DNA of 27,780 nucleotides from positions 1-27,780 of IMG/VR virus record IMGVR_UViG_3300025280_000129; one strand, given 5' to 3'. Source of the DNA: a virus. Shown here piece by piece: positions 1 to 6,880 of this stretch (its first letter is position 1; every line of letters begins with the position of its first letter). The notes under the pieces were generated by a model, which worked only from the letters and a program-made list of their open reading frames with translations, did no database searches and had not been told where the DNA came from. The position numbers and the translations under genes are program-made.

Positions 1-1
1 G

Positions 2-202
2 CCATATAATTACGGTTATGGTCACTGCAAAAAAACTGGGCTTTGGTTGTTTGGGCTTCCGCTATTGCAAAGCACCAACCCAGTAGATGGGCGGTCAAAC
101 TGGCTCCAGAACCTACCGCCAACCCCAGACAGATGGAAGATCAGAAGCAAGCTTTGTCAGGGGTTCGCTGATGCGATGGCAACCCAGTGGACTAACCTAT
201 AA
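2..202 (+). CDS. C-terminal end of a phage DNA methyltransferase-like protein (5' end outside window)
   Basis: The frame is open from the left edge to a TAA at 200-202, giving the last 66 residues of a longer protein. It reads as the tail of a family often annotated in phages as SAM-dependent DNA methyltransferase. The recognisable pieces are a YGYGH segment, then TGLWLFGLP, then a PTPDRWKIRSK segment and a final QGFADAMATQW, in the family's usual order. The catalytic part lies before the window, so the target base and even the activity cannot be judged. The next gene follows after 55 bases with its own ribosome binding site. A second, cytosine-specific methyltransferase lies 1 kb downstream, so this end of the genome looks like a DNA-modification block. 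The family call rests on motif memory; that it is the end of a real gene is firmer. Confidence 0.62.
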   Translation, partial: PYNYGYGHCKKTGLWLFGLPLLQSTNPVDGRSNWLQNLPPTPDRWKIRSKLCQGFADAMATQWTNL

Positions 203-257
203 AGGAGGAAAAGTACAACCGAATACGCAACACAATCTAACTAATAAGGAGTGAGTA

Positions 258-575
258 ATGGAACGAATAGACATAGGAGAATTATGCACATTCTGTGGAA
301 GGGATACATCGCACCGTCAAAAGGATTTATTCAGTAGCGTAGACGAAAACGGCAAAGAATTATTGCTAAGAGTGAACCGAATACCCTCAACGTCTGACGG
401 TTGGAAACGTGGCGAATATATCGTATACGCTAACGATTTCCCAGAGGATTTACAACCAGATAAATTTAGTGATCCAGCAAAAGCATTTATATTAAAGCAA
501 GAAGGCATTGAAGAGGTAGAACTGACTGGCTACCAATGTGTCGAGTGCCAACTAACAAAAATAAGGAGTGAATAA
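258..575 (+). CDS. Small putative zinc-binding protein, function unknown
   Basis: This 105-residue protein has two CxxC pairs, CTFC near residue 10 and CVEC near residue 94. That arrangement would bring the two ends together around one zinc ion. Between them lies a mixed alpha/beta stretch with no motif I recognise. An AAGGAG ribosome binding site sits 6 to 8 bases before the ATG. The stop overlaps the next start by one base (TAATG), so the two are probably translationally coupled. It lies between two methyltransferase genes. Small zinc-binding phage proteins often bind nucleic acid or modulate host proteins, but nothing here decides its role. Confidence 0.8.
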   Translation: MERIDIGELCTFCGRDTSHRQKDLFSSVDENGKELLLRVNRIPSTSDGWKRGEYIVYANDFPEDLQPDKFSDPAKAFILKQEGIEEVELTGYQCVECQLTKIRSE

Positions 576-769
576 TGGAAACGGTAACGCCAAAGGATGC
601 AGTCGTGCGACTGCTTGTAACGGCCATAACGGCAGAGGATGAGGCTACCAGAGATGTAGCCTCCAAGGAACTGGTGCGGATAGCCAAGGAGAGCCTGACT
701 GTTGACGCTATGGAACACTGCATTGCACTGGCCGAGGTTGAACTCATCTTATCTGGGAAACAATTATAA
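575..769 (+). CDS. Small helical protein, function unknown
   Basis: A 64-residue acidic protein, predicted almost wholly helical from its regular hydrophobic spacing (VRLLVTAIT, LVRIAKESL, CIALAEVELIL). The ATG overlaps the upstream TAA by one base, and AAGGAG lies 6 bases before it. It has no membrane segment and only one cysteine. No family recognised. Overlap and codon use match its neighbours, which supports a real gene. The helix-rich composition suggests a small dimeric partner protein, which is a guess. Confidence 0.7.
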   Translation: METVTPKDAVVRLLVTAITAEDEATRDVASKELVRIAKESLTVDAMEHCIALAEVELILSGKQL

Positions 770-787
770 TAGAGAGGTGCAAACGGT

Positions 788-991
788 ATGAATACGATAG
801 AGCTAGTGGTACAAACAAGGATAGGCGGATGGGGTCAGACATTCTATGATCCTGCCAATGAGGTAGCGAATGTCATTGCGGATTTCAACAAGACCAAAAC
901 CCTGACGATTTATGTACTCAAGGCGTGTAAGTCCATCGGCATGGCAGTGAAAGTCCTGCCAGTGGTAGACCAGAACATCCAGGAATTATAA
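788..991 (+). CDS. Small hypothetical protein
   Basis: A 67-residue protein with an alternating beta/helix look: a first strand with a GGWGQTFYD turn, a helix around VANVIADFN, a strand LTIYVLK and a closing strand MAVKVLPVV. No catalytic or metal-binding motif is visible. It starts 18 bases after the previous stop, behind a purine-rich GAGAGG site. No family recognised; orientation and spacing fit the operon. Confidence 0.68.
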   Translation: MNTIELVVQTRIGGWGQTFYDPANEVANVIADFNKTKTLTIYVLKACKSIGMAVKVLPVVDQNIQEL

Positions 992-1009
992 TAAGGAAAG
1001 GAGAACGGA

Positions 1010-1228
1010 ATGAATATATATTTTGAGAACTTTATCCAACAGGACGAGGAAGGCAACGGCATAGGACAATCAAGCTATGCTGAGTTTGCAGGAACACTAT
1101 CATGTGAGCCAGATAGTGAAATGTGGGAAGCCCTCAAGCAGTGGGCTAAGAGGCTCAACTTTACCGATGTTACATCATCTGAGGATACCCAAGAAGGAGT
1201 GAAGAATGATGCAGACCCAGAGTGCTAA
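1010..1228 (+). CDS. Small acidic hypothetical protein
   Basis: A 72-residue acidic protein with an aromatic N-terminus (YFENF) and a WEALKQWAKRL helix near residues 39-49. AAAGGAG precedes the ATG by 8 bases. Its last 23 bases overlap the start of the cytosine methyltransferase in another frame, so the methyltransferase is probably coupled to it. Acidic proteins next to modification genes are sometimes anti-restriction DNA mimics. At this length that is only a possibility. Confidence 0.66.
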   Translation: MNIYFENFIQQDEEGNGIGQSSYAEFAGTLSCEPDSEMWEALKQWAKRLNFTDVTSSEDTQEGVKNDADPEC

Positions 1229-2474
1229 ACAACCACTGACCCATATCAACCTGTTCTCAGGTTATGGCGGTTGGGATATCGCCATCCAACAATGGATCGA
1301 ACAGACGAATCAAAAGCTAGAATTAAGGACGGTGCTTTACTGTGAAATCGAATCATACTGCCAACAAGTTATTGCCCAACGGCAAAGGGATGGACTCCTC
1401 TCCCCAGAAGCGTGCATCTGGGACGATGTCAGGACTCTCAACCTTGAAGGATTTAGAGGAGCTATCGATATCCTTAGCGCATCAGCTCCATGCCAACCCT
1501 TCAGTGTCGCAGGTAAACAGCGACAAGATCAAGATGAAAGAGATATGTTCCCCGATACACTCAGGCTCATCAGTGAGTGTAGACCCCGAACTTTGGTACT
1601 TGAAAATGTCGCCGGAGTCTTATCAACTGGGTCTGGAAAACGCCGCCCCTATATCGAGCGAGTCCTCTGTCAGCTTACCGAGATCGGGTACACTGATATC
1701 CGATGGGAAATCCTATCGGCTAAGGACGTTGGAGCTCCCCATCTCAGGAAACGATGGCTCTGCATCGCCAAACTGGCCGACACCGAGGGTGAGCGATACC
1801 GAGGGGGGATTAGTACACAACGTGGAACTGAAGGACGGATCGTTCAGCAGGACGAACAAGCAAGGGGTGAGATGGGGAGTGAAACTGAGGGATGCGACAG
1901 AGAACTGGAGCACCCCAACAGAGGACGACAGCAGCAATGTGAATCCCAAGGAGAACAGAAGGATGACATTGGTCAAGCACGTAAACCAAGTGACCAAGAA
2001 CTGGCCAACCCCTCGATCCATAGATCACAAGAACCCGGATCAACCAGTGAACCGCAGGGAGAACACCCCACCGCAACACCTGTCAGCGGCAACCAAGAAC
2101 TGGCCAACACCAACCAAGAGGGATTGGAAAGGATCGGGTCCATCTGTCGAGAGGAAGGACGGCAAGAGCAGGATGAGCCACCTGGATTACAAGGCAGAGC
2201 TTTCCCATTTTGGACAAACAACAGACCCGGACTCCCTGAGTTCCCCCCATCACCAGATGACCACGAGTCATGGGAGTGGATCATCACCAACAGACCAGAC
2301 CTCGCACCTGCCGTCACAAAAGAAGTTGAATCCACTCTTTTGCGAGTACCTAATGGGACTGCCGGAAAACTGGACCAGTCTAAAACCTATAGAATACAGC
2401 GTCTAAAAATGATAGGTAATGGCGTAGTCCCTGCCACTCTGGCTCTCTTCCTTAGTAGACATATACAGGACTAG
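1206..2474 (+). CDS. dcm: DNA (cytosine-5-)-methyltransferase
   Basis: This 422-residue enzyme would transfer a methyl group from SAM to C5 of cytosine in a short target, protecting phage DNA from restriction or marking it. Family motifs appear in order: motif I LFSGYGG (residues 16-22), the acidic CEIE segment, catalytic PCQ of motif IV (Cys96), ENV of motif VI (133-135), the RxRKRW region of motif VIII (about 166-188) and GNGVVP near 404-409 for motifs IX/X. Residues about 190-340 form a long polar target-recognition region rich in Gln, Glu and Gly, with repeated LADT, LEHP, LANP and LANT elements. AAGGAG lies 6 bases before the ATG. The recognition region shares its DNA with a second long frame at 1342-2406, which may explain its odd composition. 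The enzyme class is secure; target site unknown. Confidence 0.93.
   Translation: MMQTQSAKQPLTHINLFSGYGGWDIAIQQWIEQTNQKLELRTVLYCEIESYCQQVIAQRQRDGLLSPEACIWDDVRTLNLEGFRGAIDILSASAPCQPFSVAGKQRQDQDERDMFPDTLRLISECRPRTLVLENVAGVLSTGSGKRRPYIERVLCQLTEIGYTDIRWEILSAKDVGAPHLRKRWLCIAKLADTEGERYRGGISTQRGTEGRIVQQDEQARGEMGSETEGCDRELEHPNRGRQQQCESQGEQKDDIGQARKPSDQELANPSIHRSQEPGSTSEPQGEHPTATPVSGNQELANTNQEGLERIGSICREEGRQEQDEPPGLQGRAFPFWTNNRPGLPEFPPSPDDHESWEWIITNRPDLAPAVTKEVESTLLRVPNGTAGKLDQSKTYRIQRLKMIGNGVVPATLALFLSRHIQD
1342..2406 (+). CDS. Overlapping-frame NWPTP-repeat protein nested inside the cytosine methyltransferase gene
   Basis: An open frame of 354 codons lies wholly inside the methyltransferase gene, shifted +1. 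It does not look random. A middle block (LWYLKMSPES, then LPRSGT, near residues 80-125) is followed by four NWPTP or NWSTP motifs at residues 144, 188, 220 and 253, and an ending LNPLFCEYLMGLPENWTSL. I recognise this order from phage proteins usually labelled hypothetical or, misleadingly, DNA methyltransferase. The open stretch begins after a TAA at 1324-1326. The first start is a GTG at 1342 with only a weak AAGGA far upstream; ATGs at 1390 and 1423 are alternatives. Frameshifting from the methyltransferase is another possible route. Function unknown. That the frame is under selection is likely; that it is translated here is inferred. Confidence 0.6.
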   Translation: MKSNHTANKLLPNGKGMDSSPQKRASGTMSGLSTLKDLEELSISLAHQLHANPSVSQVNSDKIKMKEICSPIHSGSSVSVDPELWYLKMSPESYQLGLENAAPISSESSVSLPRSGTLISDGKSYRLRTLELPISGNDGSASPNWPTPRVSDTEGGLVHNVELKDGSFSRTNKQGVRWGVKLRDATENWSTPTEDDSSNVNPKENRRMTLVKHVNQVTKNWPTPRSIDHKNPDQPVNRRENTPPQHLSAATKNWPTPTKRDWKGSGPSVERKDGKSRMSHLDYKAELSHFGQTTDPDSLSSPHHQMTTSHGSGSSPTDQTSHLPSQKKLNPLFCEYLMGLPENWTSLKPIEYSV

Positions 2475-2581
2475 ACAACAGTGGTACTATATATCGTGAG
2501 TCCTATCATAGACATACCTTTTGAAAGGAGAATCTACAACTGAATAGGCGATCCAAATTTTTAGAGAGAGGAATAAATCAA

Positions 2582-2806
2582 ATGGAAAAAATAAGATTGT
2601 ATTTAACTAAAGAGGGTAAGGAGAGAACGATACTAGGTTTTAGCTACGTTGATATCGTAGGCTTCGGGTATGACAGTGAGGGCAGCTTGAAAGAAGTAGT
2701 TGCTCTTGCAGACGGCAAACACCTAACCACTTATTCCGGCAGTGATTTATGGGAAGAGCTGCTCACATGGTATGAAGCACTGCCAATCGCAGAGGAGTGG
2801 AGATGA
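2582..2806 (+). CDS. Small hypothetical protein
   Basis: A 74-residue acidic protein: beta-like N-terminal half (RLYLTKEG, then ILGFSYVDIVGFGY) and an amphipathic C-terminal helix with WEELLTWYEAL. It is preceded by a 107-base gap and a weak GAGAGAGGAA ribosome binding site. Its TGA overlaps the next ATG (ATGA), implying coupled translation. No family recognised. Confidence 0.7.
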   Translation: MEKIRLYLTKEGKERTILGFSYVDIVGFGYDSEGSLKEVVALADGKHLTTYSGSDLWEELLTWYEALPIAEEWR

Positions 2807-3024
2807 GTAAGATGTCAAACCACATAGTAAGGCAGCGAGAGATGGATAACCGCCACATAGATTATGATGAGTGGGGATACTTTGAAGACCCTGACAGTGG
2901 AGTAGGTATTGTTATCAACCACTTCAGAGATGAGGGTGATCCCATGCTGAATGTGTATGTAGTACCCAAGGACAAAGTAGCCAACAATGATTGGCATAAT
3001 GACATGATAGATATAACAGGGTGA
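2803..3024 (+). CDS. Small acidic hypothetical protein
   Basis: A 73-residue protein rich in Asp and His with a central YFEDPDSGVGIVINHF stretch and a strand LNVYVVPKD. The ATG at 2803 is chosen over an in-frame GTG at 2797 because it overlaps the previous stop as ATGA and has AGGAG 5 bases upstream. No zinc motif, membrane segment or family signature is visible. Its stop sits just before the ribosome binding site of the next gene. Confidence 0.68.
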   Translation: MSKMSNHIVRQREMDNRHIDYDEWGYFEDPDSGVGIVINHFRDEGDPMLNVYVVPKDKVANNDWHNDMIDITG

Positions 3025-3038
3025 GAAAGGAGAAGGGT

Positions 3039-3305
3039 ATGGAGAAGATTACCAGGCTGAACGTGGGTAAATCCAGACCACTGGAAGTGTTATCCGGATG
3101 GCAGGTACAGGCGTACATCGAGGAGAAAACAGGGCGAGCTGTCAGTGATCAGTACGTCACTAAGCTCCGCAGGGACGGCAGCCTGCAATATGCAGGGCTG
3201 TTGGCAGGAACTTACATCTACACAAGAGATCAGGTAGATGAGGCCATCAAGAAGGCAGAAGAAATAGAACGCATGAGAAATCAATTTGTAGAGAGGATAA
3301 ATTAA
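3039..3305 (+). CDS. Excisionase/MerR-like helix-turn-helix DNA-binding protein
   Basis: An 88-residue protein. Residues about 17-70 fit the small winged-helix fold of excisionases and HTH_17 proteins: a first helix (WQVQAYIEEKTG), a turn with a recognition helix (SDQYVTKLRRDG), a wing (AGLLAGTYIYTR) and a closing helix (DQVDEAIKKAEEI). It probably binds DNA as a small regulator or architectural protein. The ATG at 3039 is preferred over a GTG at 3021 because AAGGAG lies 6 bases before it and conserved-looking sequence begins there. The stop overlaps the next start as TAATG. Two further proteins of this fold end the arm. Confidence 0.65.
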   Translation: MEKITRLNVGKSRPLEVLSGWQVQAYIEEKTGRAVSDQYVTKLRRDGSLQYAGLLAGTYIYTRDQVDEAIKKAEEIERMRNQFVERIN

Positions 3306-3997
3306 TGCAAGACAATATGAAGAAAACAGAAACGGTAAACGCAGTAATCACAGGATCATATCCTGCGACAAAGAACCAAGACACTGGGGCATGGCGGCCT
3401 GCCAGAATCACCGTGACCAACGAGGCAGGGGAACACACGCTAAAGGTATGGGCACTCAGGGACTTTGATACCAACGTGGTTATTGAGCCGGTAAAGATGC
3501 CAGACTTCTATACCGCCCTCGGAGATATAGAGCAGCTAATAGGAAAACGCATACAGTTCTCAGCCATAGCAGGTACAGACCGAGAGGGGAATTTTGAGTG
3601 GGCTAAGATAAAGGATATCCGTATCACCGGTGACCAATCAGGTTCTGGTAGTGGGGTTAGTGCCGATATCACCAACCCCACAAGGTCCCACCCCAAAAAT
3701 ACACCAATGCCACAGCCAGTGCAAGCAAATGTATCAGGTATCGATGCAGATTCCTATGTCCCAATGAACAGACAGGAAGTAGGGATGAGCATTGGCAACG
3801 CCAGAACCAACGGAGCTATGCTTGTTGCAGCTTATGTCCGTGCTACTAACGGAAAGATCCCAACAAGGCAGTGGCTTACCGATGCTGCAAAGGCCACACT
3901 CCACTACCAAGAGTCACTCCTAGGCCAGAGGGGCAATGAAGAGCCTGAGACAGCCCCCGAAGGCGATGATTTCGAGCAGCTTGGTGTCTTGGAGTGA
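3305..3997 (+). CDS. Putative OB-fold single-stranded DNA-binding protein
   Basis: A 230-residue protein in three parts. Residues about 8-110 are beta-rich with TGAWRPARITVTN, EHTLKVWAL and a late GNFEWAKIKDI strand, consistent with an OB fold. Residues about 112-150 are a Gly/Ser/Pro/Gln-rich linker. A helical segment follows (SIGNARTNGAMLVAAYVRA, about 160-180) and a strongly acidic end (EGDDFEQLG). Fold, linker and acidic tip resemble phage SSB-like proteins that coat single strands and recruit partners by the tail. Position just before nuclease, helicase and resolvase genes supports a replication or recombination role. The tail is not the classical DDIPF type, so this is a structural guess. 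The start overlaps the previous stop (TAATG). Confidence 0.5.
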   Translation: MQDNMKKTETVNAVITGSYPATKNQDTGAWRPARITVTNEAGEHTLKVWALRDFDTNVVIEPVKMPDFYTALGDIEQLIGKRIQFSAIAGTDREGNFEWAKIKDIRITGDQSGSGSGVSADITNPTRSHPKNTPMPQPVQANVSGIDADSYVPMNRQEVGMSIGNARTNGAMLVAAYVRATNGKIPTRQWLTDAAKATLHYQESLLGQRGNEEPETAPEGDDFEQLGVLE

Positions 3998-4296
3998 GCA
4001 GGGCGTACCGCCTTACCGATCCTTGGACATCCAGACAGGCGTTTGACGCAAAGAACTTGGAAGGTATCGTACTCAGGGCGATAGCTTCATCACCAAACGG
4101 ACTGACGGCAGGGGAGCTTGCTGAAATGCACCCCGAAAGGGACGGACTCTGGAAACGGATGTCCGTCCTAGAGAAGAAGGACCTTATCGTCAGGGGTGCA
4201 AAGGGATCGGAACGCTACTACCCCGGAACAAACAGATTCCAGACCGTCTGGTATCTGAAGGAACAACAGTTGGAACTACTGAGGAGTGAGGAATGA
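3994..4296 (+). CDS. Winged-helix (MarR-like) DNA-binding protein
   Basis: A 100-residue protein starting with GTG that overlaps the upstream TGA (GTGA). Residues about 25-70 form a winged helix: helix VLRAIASSPN, GLTAGELAEMHPE as the first helix of the HTH, DGLWKRMSVLEKKDLIVRG as the recognition helix, and a wing with RYYPGTNRFQTVWYL. This is the pattern of small phage MarR-like regulators. No effector or metal site is visible. It may regulate early genes or act in the replication complex; the sequence does not decide. It overlaps the following gene by four bases. Confidence 0.62.
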   Translation: MSRAYRLTDPWTSRQAFDAKNLEGIVLRAIASSPNGLTAGELAEMHPERDGLWKRMSVLEKKDLIVRGAKGSERYYPGTNRFQTVWYLKEQQLELLRSEE

Positions 4297-4631
4297 AATA
4301 CTACAAGGCAATCATACTACCAATGGGGCAACGCATCGTGTCAGTCATTGACACCAAACATAATCAGAGCTACGCCCTACCTAACTGGGAGAATGGAGAC
4401 GCAGATTTTAACTGGGGCTACTCCGGCACTGGAGTCAGCAACCTTGCTAAGTCCATGCTTCTGGATTTATATCCGGACATTGATTTTCTAGATCCTGATG
4501 ACACAAGGGTATTCTTTTTGAAGGACAATTTATTATCGGCCATCAGCCAGAACAAGGGATGGACTTTCTCCGCAGAGGAAATAGAGGGAGCAGCACAACC
4601 TAATGACCAGGAGCCACGCTATGACAACTAA
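4293..4631 (+). CDS. DUF6166-like protein of unknown function
   Basis: A 112-residue protein. The central FNWGYSGTGVSNLAKSML (residues about 49-66) matches what I recall as the signature of DUF6166: a Gly-rich turn after FxWGY, then a LAxAIL-type helix. The N-terminal strand IILPMGQRIVSV and a later TRVFFLK strand complete a small alpha/beta domain. The family is found in phages and mobile elements and has no established function that I know. The start overlaps the previous stop (ATGA); the last 11 bases overlap the nuclease gene. Confidence 0.58.
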   Translation: MKYYKAIILPMGQRIVSVIDTKHNQSYALPNWENGDADFNWGYSGTGVSNLAKSMLLDLYPDIDFLDPDDTRVFFLKDNLLSAISQNKGWTFSAEEIEGAAQPNDQEPRYDN

Positions 4632-5400
4632 ACAAGCTGACCACCAAGACCATCCATTGGACAATGGAAGCACTATGAGGATTTACCGGAATGGGAATCA
4701 CCAATACTGGACTGACGATGACCCGATCAAACGCCCAAGCGTTACCTCTCTTATTGCATATGTTGATGGTGGTGCATTCGGGGCGGGAAAAGGCTGGGCC
4801 GTCAGAGAAATACGGAAAGATTATCTGGAGCAGGGAGCAGGTGGAAGGCCAAACTTTGATATCCCTGACATACTTACCAACAAGGCAAGGGATGAAGGCA
4901 ACAAGCTGCATAGCGACATAGATAAATATATAAAGACAAGCGGTGGTTACATAGCTGAGGAGAACCCTGCCTTCCTTGCGTGGCATAGGGCTATGGCTAA
5001 CCACCTCTATCTCGATAGTGAAGTCTTCACGTATCACCCGGCTCTGAATTACGGTGGCACAATAGACCAGATAGCCTTGATCGGGGATGACATAGTAATC
5101 CAGGATGTAAAGAGCGTTGACCCTGAGAGCTGGGCTAAACATGGCAGCAAATATAGATGGGCAAAGGACCAGACACAAACAACTGCCTATATCTTGGCAC
5201 TGAGACAATCGGGAAGCCGCTACAAAGCAGTCAAGGGGGAAATAGTTTATGTCCTACGTGATGGATCAGGAGTATTCACAGAAGAAGTACACATCACCAC
5301 TGGGATGGCATTGTTTAGCAATAGCAGGCAGATATACGACACGCTGAAACTTGAAAATAAAGAGAGAAGTAATAATTTGAAAGAGGAGATAGGAAAATGA
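4621..5400 (+). CDS. PD-(D/E)XK nuclease, Cas4/RecB-like phage exonuclease
   Basis: A 259-residue nuclease of the RecB/Cas4-like PD-(D/E)XK group. Visible active-site elements: His97 in GNKLHSDID, Glu134 in LDSEVF, Asp149 in GGTIDQIA, the DVK triad at 162-164, and a QTTAY motif at 186-190, the position of motif QxxxY. Such enzymes degrade or trim DNA ends with Mg2+ during phage recombination or packaging. The ATG at 4621 is chosen over 4603 because AGGAG lies 7 bases before it. Its TGA overlaps the next ATG. Lying between an SSB-like gene and a helicase, it probably works in the same recombination or replication pathway. No iron-sulphur cysteines are seen, unlike true Cas4. Confidence 0.82.
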   Translation: MTTKQADHQDHPLDNGSTMRIYRNGNHQYWTDDDPIKRPSVTSLIAYVDGGAFGAGKGWAVREIRKDYLEQGAGGRPNFDIPDILTNKARDEGNKLHSDIDKYIKTSGGYIAEENPAFLAWHRAMANHLYLDSEVFTYHPALNYGGTIDQIALIGDDIVIQDVKSVDPESWAKHGSKYRWAKDQTQTTAYILALRQSGSRYKAVKGEIVYVLRDGSGVFTEEVHITTGMALFSNSRQIYDTLKLENKERSNNLKEEIGK

Positions 5401-6602
5401 CAATGGAAAAAATTACAACCATAAATGGAAAAGAATGTAGACTTACGTTTCGATTTGAAACAATAGACAAAGAAAGGGCATTGGAACTACTGGCCGCAAC
5501 CATTGGCAACAGGGGTACTGGATTAACTCAAGTTGCCAGATATGTACGGGCCATGACAACCGGTCAATGGATACTGGAATGTAGTCCGATCAGGATATCG
5601 GATACAGGAAAACTTATAGACGGTCATCACAGGCTTGAAGGAGTAATAGCCTCAGGCGTAGCACAGGAATTTCTGGTGATGTATGGTTTGCCAGAGGAAG
5701 TATTCATTGCTTTGGATCAAAACAAAACTCGTTCGACAAAAGACACATTTGCCGTAGCCGGAGAAACAAATGCCAGTTACTTAGGGGCTGCCATTAAGCA
5801 CCTGTGGCGGTTCATTAACAGCGTTGAACATAGATCAGCCTGTTCCAACGTAGAAGCTGCCGTACTGTTGGATAAGCACCCGAATATAAGGGACTCCCTT
5901 CTTGTTGCCACTGAATTAGGTAATCAAATACACTCTCCCATAGGCGTTATGACTGCTGTTCACTATGTGATTACATCTAGCGATGCCAAGAAATCCAATG
6001 ACTTTTTTAACGGACTTCTTTACGGTATAGGTGATATATTTACTAACCCTACGGACCCAAGAACCAAGCTGAGAGCCAAAATATTACGGGAACACAAACC
6101 AATGATGACCATATCTGAAGGCAGGAGAGTAGGGGGAATTACATGGAAGGAACTGAAGGTAGCATTTTGGGTAATGGAATCGTGGCTGTACTTCATTGAT
6201 GGTACCCCGTTACTCTATTGGAGCAAAGAGTTAATGGAACGGAACGTGCTGAATACTCTTTACTCAATGGCACAGGACGTTCATGCACAGGCACAGAATC
6301 CAGACAACCCAAGAATAGATATAGATAACCCACGGAATACAGCAGCAGATTCCATTGTCAGGCTAATGGAACACAGGGCAACTTGGACTGGGAAAACAGG
6401 AGATCTTTTGTCTATCCTTTCATCGGACTATGGATTAAAAGGAATGACTGTACAGAAATTTGGATACCACCTGACGAAACCCAGCACCGCCAAGATTATG
6501 AAAAACCACGGTATAGAAAGAACGAAATACACCTACAAAGGAAATCGTGTGACCCAGTTAATAAAACCATCTGCGATGGCTCCATTTAAGAGGGCGAGGT
6601 AA
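5397..6602 (+). CDS. ParB-like (DGQHR-type) phage protein
   Basis: A 401-residue protein. Residues about 30-115 carry the ParB/sulfiredoxin-like signature: RYVRAMTTGQW, a strand SPIRIS, LIDGHHRLEGVIASG with DGHHR at 75-79, then VMYGLPEEVFIALDQNKTRS. The rest (about 120-400) is a large helical part with no motif I know. In phages such proteins are usually annotated ParB-like nuclease domain proteins; the DGxHR core binds nucleotide in some members and cleaves DNA in others. The second residue of the usual DGQHR is His here. The ATG overlaps the nuclease stop, and the stop overlaps the next gene (TAATG). Activity is not provable from sequence. Confidence 0.72.
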   Translation: MTMEKITTINGKECRLTFRFETIDKERALELLAATIGNRGTGLTQVARYVRAMTTGQWILECSPIRISDTGKLIDGHHRLEGVIASGVAQEFLVMYGLPEEVFIALDQNKTRSTKDTFAVAGETNASYLGAAIKHLWRFINSVEHRSACSNVEAAVLLDKHPNIRDSLLVATELGNQIHSPIGVMTAVHYVITSSDAKKSNDFFNGLLYGIGDIFTNPTDPRTKLRAKILREHKPMMTISEGRRVGGITWKELKVAFWVMESWLYFIDGTPLLYWSKELMERNVLNTLYSMAQDVHAQAQNPDNPRIDIDNPRNTAADSIVRLMEHRATWTGKTGDLLSILSSDYGLKGMTVQKFGYHLTKPSTAKIMKNHGIERTKYTYKGNRVTQLIKPSAMAPFKRAR

Positions 6603-6880
6603 TGCCAAGAATATCTAGTTGTGACTACTGTGACTACAGGCATATAGTCCCAGACTATTGTATCAAGACTGAGTGCAAGGTGTACTGGGCAATGGTAGAG
6701 CAGAACGAATTGAAGGCAGAGGAGATCCGATTACTTAGGGACCAGCAGTATGTGCCAGAGGACTTTGTGAAGCCCAAGGCCGAGGTCAAGAGGGAGTTCA
6801 TAGCCCTGCCACATAAACCTAAACCACCACAACCGAAAGGGGGCATGAACATTGAGCCAAGAAGACAAGACTTTAGATAG
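6602..6880 (+). CDS. Small putative zinc-binding protein
   Basis: A 92-residue protein with a CDYC pair at residues 7-10 and CIKTEC at 20-25, a compact four-cysteine site in the first 25 residues. A charged helix (MVEQNELKAEEIRLLRDQ) and a Pro/Lys-rich tail follow (PHKPKPPQPKG). Zinc finger plus basic tail suggests contact with nucleic acid or a partner protein. The start overlaps the upstream stop by one base. Its 3' end overlaps the helicase gene by 29 bases, typical of a helper coupled to that helicase. No named family recognised. Confidence 0.7.
   Translation: MPRISSCDYCDYRHIVPDYCIKTECKVYWAMVEQNELKAEEIRLLRDQQYVPEDFVKPKAEVKREFIALPHKPKPPQPKGGMNIEPRRQDFR

Noticed and set aside
1713-2335. 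Several minus-strand open frames of 60-120 codons inside the methyltransferase gene
   Set aside because: They have no recognisable motifs or ribosome binding sites and arise from the low stop frequency of a GC-richer stretch; only the plus-strand 1342-2406 frame shows family motifs.
4600-5208. 202-codon minus-strand open frame opposite the PD-(D/E)XK nuclease
   Set aside because: The plus strand encodes a nuclease with all active-site motifs; the antisense frame has Cys/Ile-rich, motif-free sequence and the wrong orientation for the operon.
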